Source: Pontitalea aquivivens (GTDB lineage Bacteria > Pseudomonadota > Alphaproteobacteria > Rhodobacterales > Rhodobacteraceae). From it: a stretch of DNA of 64,000 nt. Shown here one piece after another: positions 8,393 through 17,076 of this stretch. The notes under the pieces were generated by a model. It ran no database searches and was not told the origin of the DNA. It saw only the letters and a list, made by a program, of their open reading frames with translations. The stretch lies in the NCBI RefSeq assembly GCF_046507575.1, contig NZ_JBKFEY010000001.1:620001-684000 (forward strand), written 5' to 3'. Each line of letters starts with the position of its first letter. Within the stretch, counting starts at the first letter, position 1. The translations under genes and the position numbers were made by a program.

Positions 8393-9538
8393 ATGCGGTT
8401 CTCAAGTCGTGGTCAGGTTGATCCCTTCATTGTGATGGATGTGATGGAGGCCGCGCGCGCGGCCGAGGCCGCGGGCCGCCACATCATTCACATGGAGGTG
8501 GGCCAGCCCTCGACGCCCGCGCCCGCCGCGGCCCGCGCGGCGCTGGCGCGCGCGCTGGAACGCGATGCGCTGGGCTATACGGTGGCGCTGGGCCTGCCTG
8601 ACCTGCGCCGGGGCATCGCGGATCTGTACCGGCGCTGGTATGGCGTGGATCTGAACCCCGACCGGGTGGTGGTGACGCCGGGATCTTCGGGGGCGTTCCT
8701 GCTGGCCTTTTCGGCGTTGTTCGATGCGGGCGACCGTGTGGCCCTGGGCGAGCCGGGTTATCCGTCCTATCGCCAGATCCTGCGCGCCATGTCGATTACG
8801 CCGGTGGGCATCCAGACCCGGGCCGAGGATCGCTTTCAACCCCGTCCGCAGGATATTCCCGCCGATGTGCAGGGGCTGATCGTGGCCTCGCCCGGCAATC
8901 CTTCGGGCACGATGTTGGGCAAGCCGGAACTGGCGGCGCTGATGGCGGCGGCGCAGGCGCGCGGCCTGGCCTTCATATCCGACGAAATCTACCACGGGCT
9001 GCATTACGATGCCCGCGGCGTCAGCGCGCTTGAGATTTCGGACGAGGCCTGTGTGGTCAATTCCTTCTCGAAATATTTTTCGATGACGGGCTGGCGCGTG
9101 GGCTGGATGGTGGTGCCCGAGGATCACATCCGCACGGTGGAACGGATCGCGCAGAACATGTTCATCTGCCCGCCGCATGCCAGCCAGGTGGCCGCCCTGG
9201 CCGCGCTGGATTGCATCGATGAGCTGGAGGCCAACCGCGCCGTCTATGCCGAGAACCGCCGCCTGATGCTGGAGGGGTTGCCGAAGGCGGGCTTTACCCG
9301 GATCGCGCCGCCCGACGGGGCCTTTTTCATCTATGCCGATGTGTCGGATCTGACGACCGACAGCCGCGCGCTGGCCGCCGAGATCCTGGAAAAGGCTGGC
9401 GTCGCGGTGACGCCGGGGCTGGATTTCGATCCCCGCCGCGGGGCGCAGACGCTGCGCTTTTCCTATGCCCGCCAGACCGCCGACATTGCCGAGGGGCTGG
9501 CGCGGCTGCAGGCGTTCATGGACGCGCGGCGGGGGTAG
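8393..9538 (+). CDS. PLP-dependent class I/II aminotransferase
   Basis: This is a 381-residue fold-type I aminotransferase of the aspartate-aminotransferase superfamily. Visible features are the phosphate/cofactor loop PGSSGAFLLAF, the Asn-containing ASPGNPSGTM, the Asp/Tyr pair SDEIYHG, the PLP lysine in SFSKYFSMTGWRVGW (about K226), and a C-terminal arginine in LRFSYAR. The ATG at 8393 has an aaggag ribosome site. The substrate is not determinable from sequence. It is followed by the cell-wall amidase gene with 61 bases between, which does not itself indicate function. Confidence 0.9.
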   Translation: MRFSSRGQVDPFIVMDVMEAARAAEAAGRHIIHMEVGQPSTPAPAAARAALARALERDALGYTVALGLPDLRRGIADLYRRWYGVDLNPDRVVVTPGSSGAFLLAFSALFDAGDRVALGEPGYPSYRQILRAMSITPVGIQTRAEDRFQPRPQDIPADVQGLIVASPGNPSGTMLGKPELAALMAAAQARGLAFISDEIYHGLHYDARGVSALEISDEACVVNSFSKYFSMTGWRVGWMVVPEDHIRTVERIAQNMFICPPHASQVAALAALDCIDELEANRAVYAENRRLMLEGLPKAGFTRIAPPDGAFFIYADVSDLTTDSRALAAEILEKAGVAVTPGLDFDPRRGAQTLRFSYARQTADIAEGLARLQAFMDARRG

Positions 9539-9599
9539 GGGGCGGATGGCGTTGCAGGGCGGGCTTGCGGCGCTATGATGGGCAAAAACCGGGGCAGGC

Positions 9600-10859
9600 A
9601 TGACGGGTCGGTTCATCTTCATCCTTTGCTGGGCGGTGCTGGTGGCGCTGGCGCCCGCCCTTGGCGGCGCGGGCGCGCGGGCGCAGGATCTGTCGGCGCT
9701 GGCGCGGCTGGATCCGGTCCGGTCGCTGGTGACCGCCGCACGCGGCGGCGAGATCGTGCTGGATCTGGGCCTTGGCCAGCCGGTGCCTTTCCGTGCCTAT
9801 CTGCTGGATGACCCACCCCGCCTGGTGGTCGATTTCCGCGAGGTCGATTTCGACGGCCTGCGCCCCGAGGCGCTGGCCGGGGCTGACCTTCTGGCCGGTC
9901 TGCGCTGGGGCCGGTTCCGGCCGGGCTGGTCGCGGCTGGTGGCCGAATTGCCCGGTCCGATGCGGATCGCCGAGGCCGCGCAGGACACCGGCGCCGCGCC
10001 GCGGGTTCGGGTGCGGCTGGTGCCGGTCAGCGCCGCCGATTTCGCGGCCCGTGGCGGTAATGCGCCGCAAGGGGCGGGGGGGGCGGCGGCCTCGGCGCTG
10101 TGGGATCTGCCGCAGCCCGCCGTGGTCGATGCGCCGCGCCGCCGCCAGACCGGGGACCGGCCCCTGTTCGTGGTGCTTGACCCCGGCCATGGCGGCATTG
10201 ATCCGGGCGCCGAACATGGCGCGCTGAGCGAGGCGGTTCTGGTTCTGACCTTCGCGCGTGAGCTGAAAGAGGCGCTGACGCGGGCCGGGATGCGCGTTCA
10301 GATGACGCGCGAAGAAGATGTCTTTGTGCCTCTTGAAACACGCATGACGGTGGCACGCGCGGCGGGGGCCGATCTGTTGCTGTCGATCCATGCCGATGCG
10401 CTGGCCGAGGGCGTGGCGACCGGGGCCACGGTCTATCTGCTGGATGAGGCCGCGTCTGACGGGGCGGCGCAGCAGCTGGCCGAACGCCATGACCGGGCCG
10501 ATCTGCTGGCCGGGATCGATCTGGCGGGGCATGATGATGCGGTGGCGGGCGTGCTGATGGATCTGGCGCGTGCCGAAACCCATCCGCGCGCGGTGCGCCT
10601 GTCGCAGGTGCTGGCCGGGGCGATCAGGGCCGGGGGGCTGAAGATGCACAAGCATCCGGTGCAGGGGGCGAATTTCTCGGTGCTCAAGGCGCCGGACATC
10701 CCCTCGATCCTGCTGGAACTGGGCTTCATGTCATCCGAGGCCGACCGCGCCCGGCTGATCGATCCGGCCTGGCGCGCGCGCATGGCGCAGGCGATCGTGA
10801 CGGCGGTGCAAAGCTGGGGCCAGGCCGATGCCGCCGAGGCGCGCCTGCTGCGCCAGTAG
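9600..10859 (+). CDS. amiC: N-acetylmuramoyl-L-alanine amidase with AMIN domain
   Basis: This periplasmic zinc amidase cuts the peptide stem from MurNAc and is used in septal peptidoglycan splitting. The 419-residue product has a signal peptide (1-29, ending AGARA-QD), a beta-rich AMIN targeting domain (about 35-145) and a C-terminal Amidase_3 domain (about 188-410). Zinc and catalytic motifs visible are VLDPGHGGIDPGAE, SIHADA and ILLELGFMS with the catalytic Glu. It sits just upstream of the PBP1A gene, a conserved pairing in alphaproteobacteria. The amiC name is by domain architecture; activation by an EnvC-like factor is not shown. Confidence 0.9.
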   Translation: MTGRFIFILCWAVLVALAPALGGAGARAQDLSALARLDPVRSLVTAARGGEIVLDLGLGQPVPFRAYLLDDPPRLVVDFREVDFDGLRPEALAGADLLAGLRWGRFRPGWSRLVAELPGPMRIAEAAQDTGAAPRVRVRLVPVSAADFAARGGNAPQGAGGAAASALWDLPQPAVVDAPRRRQTGDRPLFVVLDPGHGGIDPGAEHGALSEAVLVLTFARELKEALTRAGMRVQMTREEDVFVPLETRMTVARAAGADLLLSIHADALAEGVATGATVYLLDEAASDGAAQQLAERHDRADLLAGIDLAGHDDAVAGVLMDLARAETHPRAVRLSQVLAGAIRAGGLKMHKHPVQGANFSVLKAPDIPSILLELGFMSSEADRARLIDPAWRARMAQAIVTAVQSWGQADAAEARLLRQ

Positions 10860-10914
10860 CGCGCGCATCGGCCGCATCCCGCCCGGTCCGGCGGCGCCTT
10901 GACGCCAAGTTGTT

Positions 10915-10943
10915 TTGACCCGGGCGCGGCACCCCTATATAGG
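10915..10943 (+). promoter_or_regulatory. Sigma-70-like promoter for the PBP1A gene
   Basis: A -35-like TTGACC (10915-10920) and a -10-like TATATAGG (10936-10943) are separated by 15-17 bases, a rare AT-rich block in this GC-rich DNA. Transcription from here would start near 10950. This argues that translation of the downstream gene starts at TTG 10984 and not at the TTG inside the -35 element. Confidence 0.5.
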
Positions 10944-10983
10944 CGTGACCAATCGGGGCCGCGGGGGCCCATGGGGGTGGCTG

Positions 10984-13545
10984 TTGATCCGTTTCGTTCT
11001 GTCGTCCGTGGGGGGGCTTTTCTCGTGGGTCGTGACCGCGCTGTTCTTTGGTGCGCTGACGCTGGGGGCCATCTTCTGGATGTATTCGCGCAACCTGCCC
11101 AGCCATGAACAGCTGGCGCAATACACCCCCAAGACGATCAGCCGCATCTACAACGGCGAAGGCCGCCTGATCGACGAATTCGCCGAGGAACGCCGCCTGT
11201 TCGTGCCGGTCGGGGATGTGCCCGATCTGGTCAAGCATGCCTTCATCTCGGCCGAGGACAAGAATTTCTACGTCCACAAGGGCTATGACGCGCGCGGCAT
11301 CATGGCCGCGCTGGTCGATGCGGTGAAATCGGGCGGGCGCGACCTGCGCGGTGCCTCGACGATCACGCAGCAGGTGATGAAGAACTTCCTGCTGTCGTCC
11401 GACCGCTCGATCGAGCGCAAGATCAAGGAACTGATCCTGGCGACGCGGCTGGAAGAAACGCTGAGCAAGGATCAGATCCTGGAACTTTATCTGAACGAGA
11501 TCTTCCTGGGCCAGAATTCCTATGGTGTGGCCGCCGCGGCGCAGACCTATTTCAACAAGACGCTGGCCCAGCTGGAACCGCATGAGGCCGCGACCCTGGC
11601 CGCGATGCCCGCCGCGCCGTCAAATTTCCATCCCGTGCGCAACCGTGACAAGCTGGAAGGCCGGCGCAACTATGTGCTGCGCGAGATGGCGCAGAACGGC
11701 TATATCACGCCGGACGTCTATGAGGCGGAACGGCAACAGCCGGTGCGATCCGTCCAGAACGGCGATTTCCCGCCCTTCCGCGATGCGCTGCCGCCGCGCG
11801 ACTATTTCACCGATGAAATCCGCCGCCAGCTGTCGCGCAGCTTCGGGCAGGATGAATTCTTTGGCGGCGGCCTGACGATCCGGGCCACCGTCGATCCCGA
11901 CATGCAGGATCATTCCGGCGCGGTGCTGCGCGCGGCGCTGGAAAAATATGACCGTGGCCGTGGCGTCTGGCGTGGCACCGGGGCCAGCATCCAGGCCGAT
12001 CAGCTGGGCGACGAACGCGCCTGGCGCGCGGCCCTGGTCGAGGTGCCGGCCGACAAGGCCCCGCGCGACATTCCCGGCTGGCATCCGGCGGTTGTGCTGG
12101 CGCTGGGCGACGGCGCGGCGCGCATCGGCATCGAGGGCATCGAAGAGGATGCCGATGGTCACTGGATCCCGGCCGAGGATGTGACCTGGGCCCGCAAGCG
12201 CCTGGCCGACGGCAAGCTGGGCCCGCGCGCCAGGGTGGCCGCCGATCTGGTCGCGGTGGGCGATGTCGTGCTGGTGCGCGCCATGACCAGGGATGAGGAC
12301 GGCAGCTTCATCCGCTGGACTTTGCGCCAGGTACCCGAGGTGCAGGGCTCGTTCATGGCGATGGACGTGAACACCGGCCGCGTGATCGCGATGCAGGGGG
12401 GCTTTTCCTACCAGTCCTCGGTCTTCAACCGTGCCACCCAGGCGATGCGCCAGCCGGGGTCCAGCTTCAAGCCCTTCGTCTATGCCGCGGCGCTGGATTC
12501 GGGCTTTTCGCCCGCCACCATCGTCGTTGACGCCCCGATCGAGGTGAACACCCCCCAGGGCCTGTGGCGGCCCAAGAATGCGTCCAACAAGTTCTATGGG
12601 CCCACCCCGGTGCGGACCGGGATCGAACAGTCGCGGAACCTGATGACGATCCGAATCGCGCAGGAAATCGGCATGGACACGGTCGCGCGCTATGCCGAAC
12701 GCTTCGGCGTCTATGATCCGATGAACCCCTTCCTGGCCAATTCGCTGGGCGCGCAGGAAACCACGATGTTCCAGATGGTCGCGGCCTATGCGATGTTTGC
12801 CAATGGCGGGGAACGGGTGGAACCGACGCTGGTTGACCGGGTGCAGGACCGCTGGGGCCGCACCGTCTATCGCCATGACCAGCGCGTATGCGAAAACTGC
12901 GCCGCCGACCGGCTTGGCGCGGGCGAGGGGCCGCGGATCAGTTCCAACCGCGAACGCGTGATGGATGCGATCACCGCCTATCAGCTGACCTCGATGCTGG
13001 AAGGCGCGGTGCAGCGCGGATCGGCGCGCGGGCTGAACCTGCCGGTACCGGTGGCGGGCAAGACCGGCACGACGAACGACGCCAAGGACGTGTGGTTCGT
13101 GGGCTATACCTCGAACATCGTGGCGGGCTGCTACATGGGTTTTGACCAGCCGCGCAGCCTTGGTTCGGACGCCTATGGCGGTACGCTCTGCGTGCCGGTG
13201 TTCGAGGCTTTCATGCGCGAGGCGATCAAGGAATATGGCGGCACGCGGTTCAGGGTGCCGCCGGGTGGCTATTGGGTAAAGATCAACCGCTTCACCGGCG
13301 AACGCCTGGCCGAGGATGCCAGCGGCGACATGGTGATCGCGGAATACATGCGCGAAGGCCAGGAAGGCATGTTCGGTCTGGGCTTCATGGTTGATGGCGG
13401 CTTCGGGATGGGGCAGAATCTGCCGCTGTTTTCGCAGGGCGAGGATGACTTTGGCGGCACCGCCATCACCACCTCGACCGGGCAGCAGAAGGTCATCCCG
13501 AAGAAGGCCGATTTTGGCACGCTGAGTTCGGGCGGGCTGTACTGA
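10984..13545 (+). CDS. mrcA: Penicillin-binding protein 1A (bifunctional transglycosylase/transpeptidase)
   Basis: This inner-membrane enzyme polymerises and cross-links peptidoglycan. The chosen TTG start gives 853 residues beginning MIRFVLSSVGG, which leads straight into the signal-anchor helix (SWVVTALFFGALTLGAIFW). The reading frame is open to 10915 but that overlaps a promoter-like sequence. The GT51 transglycosylase domain shows AEDKNFYVHKG, RGASTITQQVMKNF and LNEIFLGQNSYG; an OB-like insert follows. The transpeptidase domain shows SSFK (about S493), SRN and KTGTT (about 693). It follows amiC. The C-terminal tail is Gly-rich with FGMGQN. Confidence 0.95.
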   Translation: MIRFVLSSVGGLFSWVVTALFFGALTLGAIFWMYSRNLPSHEQLAQYTPKTISRIYNGEGRLIDEFAEERRLFVPVGDVPDLVKHAFISAEDKNFYVHKGYDARGIMAALVDAVKSGGRDLRGASTITQQVMKNFLLSSDRSIERKIKELILATRLEETLSKDQILELYLNEIFLGQNSYGVAAAAQTYFNKTLAQLEPHEAATLAAMPAAPSNFHPVRNRDKLEGRRNYVLREMAQNGYITPDVYEAERQQPVRSVQNGDFPPFRDALPPRDYFTDEIRRQLSRSFGQDEFFGGGLTIRATVDPDMQDHSGAVLRAALEKYDRGRGVWRGTGASIQADQLGDERAWRAALVEVPADKAPRDIPGWHPAVVLALGDGAARIGIEGIEEDADGHWIPAEDVTWARKRLADGKLGPRARVAADLVAVGDVVLVRAMTRDEDGSFIRWTLRQVPEVQGSFMAMDVNTGRVIAMQGGFSYQSSVFNRATQAMRQPGSSFKPFVYAAALDSGFSPATIVVDAPIEVNTPQGLWRPKNASNKFYGPTPVRTGIEQSRNLMTIRIAQEIGMDTVARYAERFGVYDPMNPFLANSLGAQETTMFQMVAAYAMFANGGERVEPTLVDRVQDRWGRTVYRHDQRVCENCAADRLGAGEGPRISSNRERVMDAITAYQLTSMLEGAVQRGSARGLNLPVPVAGKTGTTNDAKDVWFVGYTSNIVAGCYMGFDQPRSLGSDAYGGTLCVPVFEAFMREAIKEYGGTRFRVPPGGYWVKINRFTGERLAEDASGDMVIAEYMREGQEGMFGLGFMVDGGFGMGQNLPLFSQGEDDFGGTAITTSTGQQKVIPKKADFGTLSSGGLY

Positions 13546-13635
13546 CACCGGGGCGGGCGGGGGCGCGCGCGTCGGCTTGCCCGGCGGGCCGCAAGCCTGT
13601 ATCACCCCAACCGATATCTTTATGAGGACCAGACC

Positions 13636-14763
13636 ATGCGCGCCGAGACGCTCAATACCGTCGATGCGATCCGCAAATCGTTGAAACTTCTGGGCCAGCG
13701 GATGGATTGGGAAACCGCCCCGCACCGGCTTGAGGAATTCAACGCCATGATCGAGGACGGCGACCTGTGGTCCGATCCGGCCCGCGCCCAAAAGCTGATG
13801 CGCGAACGGCAGATGCTGATGGACAAGGTGGAAACCTATCGCAAGATCGAACGCGATCTGACCGACAATGTCGAGCTGATCGAGCTGGGCGAGATGGAGG
13901 ATGACGCCGAAATCATCGCCGAGGCCGAGACATCGCTGCGTGCGCTGAAGGATCTGGCTGCCGCCAAGGAACTTGAGGCGCTTCTGGATGGCGAGGCCGA
14001 TGGCAATGACACCTTCCTGGAAATCAACGCAGGTGCCGGTGGCACCGAAAGCTGCGACTGGGCGTCAATGCTGGCGCGGATGTATGTCCGCTGGGCCGAG
14101 AAAAAGGGCTACAAGGTCGAACTGCAATCGGAAACCGGCGGCGATGAGGCCGGTATCCGGTCAGCGGCCTACAAGATCAGCGGGCCCAATGCCTATGGCT
14201 GGCTGAAATCGGAATCGGGCGTGCACCGGCTGGTGCGGATTTCGCCCTATGACTCGGCGGCGCGGCGGCATACGTCCTTCTGTTCGGTCTGGGTTTATCC
14301 GGTGGTCGATGACAATATCGAGATCACCATCCCCGACAACGACATCCGGATTGATACCTACCGGTCCTCGGGCGCGGGCGGGCAGCATGTGAACACGACC
14401 GATTCGGCGGTGCGGATCACCCACCTGCCCACCGGCATCGTGGTGACCAGTTCGATGAAGTCGCAGCACCAGAACCGCGAAATTGCGATGAACGCGCTGC
14501 GGTCGCGGCTTTATCAGCTGGAACTGGACAAGCGCAACGCCGCGATCAACGCCGCCCATGAAAACAAGGGTGATGCCGGATGGGGCAACCAGATCCGGTC
14601 CTATGTGCTGCATCCCTACCAGATGGTGAAGGATCTGCGCACCGGCCATGAGACGTCGGACACGCAGGGTGTGCTGGATGGCGACCTGGATGGCTTCATG
14701 GCCGCGACCCTGGCGATGGATGTGGCCGGCAAATCCCGTGCCGAGGCGAACGCCGAGGCCTGA
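13636..14763 (+). CDS. prfB: Peptide chain release factor 2
   Basis: RF2 ends translation at UGA and UAA. The 375-residue frame is continuous, so the programmed +1 frameshift found in many bacteria is absent, as is usual in alphaproteobacteria. The peptidyl-hydrolysis motif GGQ is at 248-250 within RSSGAGGQHVNTTDSAVR. The tripeptide that reads the stop codon is SPY at 203-205 (RISPYDS) where the E. coli protein has SPF. The N-terminal coiled domain covers about 1-110. It follows mrcA by 90 bases, with gaggac upstream of the ATG. Confidence 0.97.
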   Translation: MRAETLNTVDAIRKSLKLLGQRMDWETAPHRLEEFNAMIEDGDLWSDPARAQKLMRERQMLMDKVETYRKIERDLTDNVELIELGEMEDDAEIIAEAETSLRALKDLAAAKELEALLDGEADGNDTFLEINAGAGGTESCDWASMLARMYVRWAEKKGYKVELQSETGGDEAGIRSAAYKISGPNAYGWLKSESGVHRLVRISPYDSAARRHTSFCSVWVYPVVDDNIEITIPDNDIRIDTYRSSGAGGQHVNTTDSAVRITHLPTGIVVTSSMKSQHQNREIAMNALRSRLYQLELDKRNAAINAAHENKGDAGWGNQIRSYVLHPYQMVKDLRTGHETSDTQGVLDGDLDGFMAATLAMDVAGKSRAEANAEA

Positions 14764-14962
14764 TCCGCGCCGGGCGGCCGTGCTGTCGCGCCGGATCGCG
14801 GCGCACGACCTGTCATTTGTCTGTTCCCCTTGCCAGGCAAGCTGAACCCAGGGCCCGGGCGCCCGGGGGCGACCGTTGCCGTCCTGGCCGGGCCGGGCGG
14901 CGAAAAACGGTTGCCGCGTCTGGCCTTGCGCGATTAGCCTGCGCCCATCAGGGAGGGACAAA

Positions 14963-15751
14963 ATGACGCAACTTGACGACAGGGACCCCGCAGGCCAGCC
15001 ATCGCCGCTGCCCGAAGTCCAAGGCGTGACCGGCGCCGATATCGGCCCGGTGCTGCGCGCGGGGCTGCGCGATTTTCTGCGCGCACCGGCCTTTGGCATC
15101 TTCTTTTCGGCCTTCTATGTGTTGGGGGGCGTGATCTTCTGGCAGGTGTTCATGGCTGCCGGGCAGGAATGGTGGCTGATCCCGGTGATCCTGGGCTTCC
15201 CGCTGCTGGCGCCTTTCGCCGCGATCGGCCTGTATGAGGTCAGCCGCCGGATCGAGGCGGCCGAGCCGCTGCTGTGGCGCGAGGTGCTGGGCGTGGTCTT
15301 TGCCCAGAAGGACCGCCAGCTGCCGTCAATGGCGATGGTGATCCTGTTGATGTTCATGTTCTGGGTTTTTGTCGCCCATACGATCTTTGCGCTGTTCATG
15401 GGACTGTCGGCGCTGACCAATATCACCACCTCGCCGGGGGTGCTGTTTGAAGGCAACGGGCCGTTGATGCTGCTGGTGGGCACGGCGATCGGGGCGGGCT
15501 TTGCGGTGGCGCTGTTTTCCTTTACCGTCGCGGGCCTGCCGCTGCTGCTGGAAAAAGAGGTCGATTTCATTTCCGCCATCATCCTGTCGGTGCAGGTGGT
15601 GCTGGCCAATCCGCTGGCGATGCTGGCCTGGGGGCTGGTGATCGCGCTGTGCCTGTTTGCGGGGATGGTGCCGATGTTTCTGGGCCTGTTTGTGGCGTTG
15701 CCGGTACTGGGCCATGCCAGCTGGCACATGTATCGCCGGATTCTGGGCTGA
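14963..15751 (+). CDS. DUF2189 family integral membrane protein
   Basis: This 262-residue inner-membrane protein has about six hydrophobic helices (for example FFSAFYVLGGVIFWQVFM, LIPVILGFPLLAPFAAIGLY, MAMVILLMFMFWVFVAHTIF) and matches the DUF2189 pattern, including GLYEVSRRIE after the second helix. The ATG at 14963 has a strong gggagg ribosome site 6 bases upstream; the frame is open further upstream but without such a signal. Function is unknown. The chromate transporter gene begins 8 bases after its stop, so they are probably one transcript. Confidence 0.85.
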   Translation: MTQLDDRDPAGQPSPLPEVQGVTGADIGPVLRAGLRDFLRAPAFGIFFSAFYVLGGVIFWQVFMAAGQEWWLIPVILGFPLLAPFAAIGLYEVSRRIEAAEPLLWREVLGVVFAQKDRQLPSMAMVILLMFMFWVFVAHTIFALFMGLSALTNITTSPGVLFEGNGPLMLLVGTAIGAGFAVALFSFTVAGLPLLLEKEVDFISAIILSVQVVLANPLAMLAWGLVIALCLFAGMVPMFLGLFVALPVLGHASWHMYRRILG

Positions 15752-15759
15752 TCGGTCCG

Positions 15760-16995
15760 GTGGCGCGTCCGCATCCTGCCCCCCATCCGGGCCGCCCGGC
15801 CGAGGTGCTGGCCGCCTTTGCCCGGCTGGGACTGACGTCCTTTGGCGGGCCGGTCGCGCATCTGGGCTATTTCCGCGCGGAATTCGTGACGCGCCGGCGC
15901 TGGCTGGATGATGCGGCCTATGCCGATCTGGTGGCGCTGTGCCAGTTCCTGCCGGGCCCGGCATCCAGCCAGGTGGGCTTTGCGCTGGGGCTGATGCGGG
16001 CGGGCTGGGCGGGGGCGCTGGCGGCCTTTGTGGGCTTCACCGCGCCCTCGGCGGTGGCGCTGGTGGTCTTTGCCCTGGCCGCCGGGCCGCTGGCGCAGGC
16101 GTCCTGGGTCGGGGCGGGTGCGCTTGCGGGGCTGAAGATCGTCGCGGTGGCGATTGTCGCGCAGGCGGTCTGGGGGATGGCGCGCAGCCTGTGCCCCGAC
16201 CGCGCGCGCGCCACGATCGCGTTGGCGGCGGTGGCGGTGCTGGCCTTTGTGCCGGGGGCCTTGGGGATGCCGGCCGCGATCGCGATTGGCGCATTGGCGG
16301 GCCTGATGCTGGGCCGGGGCGGGACGGGTGGGGCACCGCCGCCCGCGGGTCCGGTGCCGGGGGACATGGCCGCGCCGCCGGTGTCGCGCCGGGTCGCGCT
16401 GCTGTGCCTTGGCCTGTTCGCCGGGCTGATGCTGGCGCTGCCGCTGCTGGCGCCGCTGGGGCAGGGGGTTGCGGTTGCCGACCGCTTTTTCCGCGCGGGC
16501 GCGCTGGTCTTTGGCGGGGGCCATGTGGTTCTGCCGCTGCTGGAGACCGGGGTCGTTCGTCCAGGCTGGGTCACGCCCGAGGTCTTTCTGGCCGGCTATG
16601 GCGCGGCGCAGGCGGTGCCGGGGCCGCTGTTCACCTTCGCCGCCTATCTGGGCGCGCTGCTGGACCCGGGACCCGGTGGCATCGCGGGCGCGGTGCTGGC
16701 GCTGGGGGCGGTCTTTGCACCGGGCTTTCTGGTGCTGGTGGGGGTGCTGCCGTTCTGGCACGGGCTGCGCGCGCGTGCGGGCGCCCGGGCGGCGCTGCGC
16801 GGGGCCAATGCGGCGGTGGTGGGCATCCTGGGGACCGCGCTTTACACGCCGGTCTTCACCGGCGCGGTCACCGATCTGCGCAGCTTCGCGCTGGCGCTGG
16901 CCTGTTTCGTGTTGCTGACGGTCTGGAAGGCGCCGCCCTGGGCGGTGGTGATCCTGGCCGCGCTGGGCGGGATCGGCCTGTCGATGCCCGGCTGA
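15760..16995 (+). CDS. chrA: Chromate efflux transporter, ChrA/CHR family
   Basis: This 411-residue membrane protein has two homologous CHR domains, the long-chain form. The first half carries the motif LGLTSFGGPVAHLGYF and QFLPGPASSQVGF; the second half carries FGGGHVVLPLLE and AVPGPLFTFAAYLGA. Roughly ten to twelve hydrophobic segments are visible. Family members export chromate or act in sulfate-related transport. The GTG start at 15760 is 8 bases after the DUF2189 gene stop. No chrB regulator is adjacent, so the physiological substrate is uncertain. Confidence 0.88.
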   Translation: MARPHPAPHPGRPAEVLAAFARLGLTSFGGPVAHLGYFRAEFVTRRRWLDDAAYADLVALCQFLPGPASSQVGFALGLMRAGWAGALAAFVGFTAPSAVALVVFALAAGPLAQASWVGAGALAGLKIVAVAIVAQAVWGMARSLCPDRARATIALAAVAVLAFVPGALGMPAAIAIGALAGLMLGRGGTGGAPPPAGPVPGDMAAPPVSRRVALLCLGLFAGLMLALPLLAPLGQGVAVADRFFRAGALVFGGGHVVLPLLETGVVRPGWVTPEVFLAGYGAAQAVPGPLFTFAAYLGALLDPGPGGIAGAVLALGAVFAPGFLVLVGVLPFWHGLRARAGARAALRGANAAVVGILGTALYTPVFTGAVTDLRSFALALACFVLLTVWKAPPWAVVILAALGGIGLSMPG

Positions 16996-17020
16996 TCCGG
17001 CTGATCCGGCGCCGTCAGTC

Positions 17021-17076
17021 CCGTCCTGCAGCGCCCGTCCTGCAGCGCCCGTCCTGCACCACCCGCCCTACACCGC
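17021..17076. repeat. 14-bp tandem repeat, four units
   Basis: Units CCGTCCTGCAGCGC (17021, 17035), CCGTCCTGCACCAC (17049) and a degenerate CCGCCCTACACCGC (17063) run through the convergent chrA/araC gap and into the last codons of araC. This probably arose by local slippage and may vary between strains. Confidence 0.75.

Noticed and set aside
11620..13791. 723-codon reverse frame opposite the PBP1A gene
   Set aside because: No recognisable domain; the plus-strand frame has SxxK, SxN and KTG motifs.
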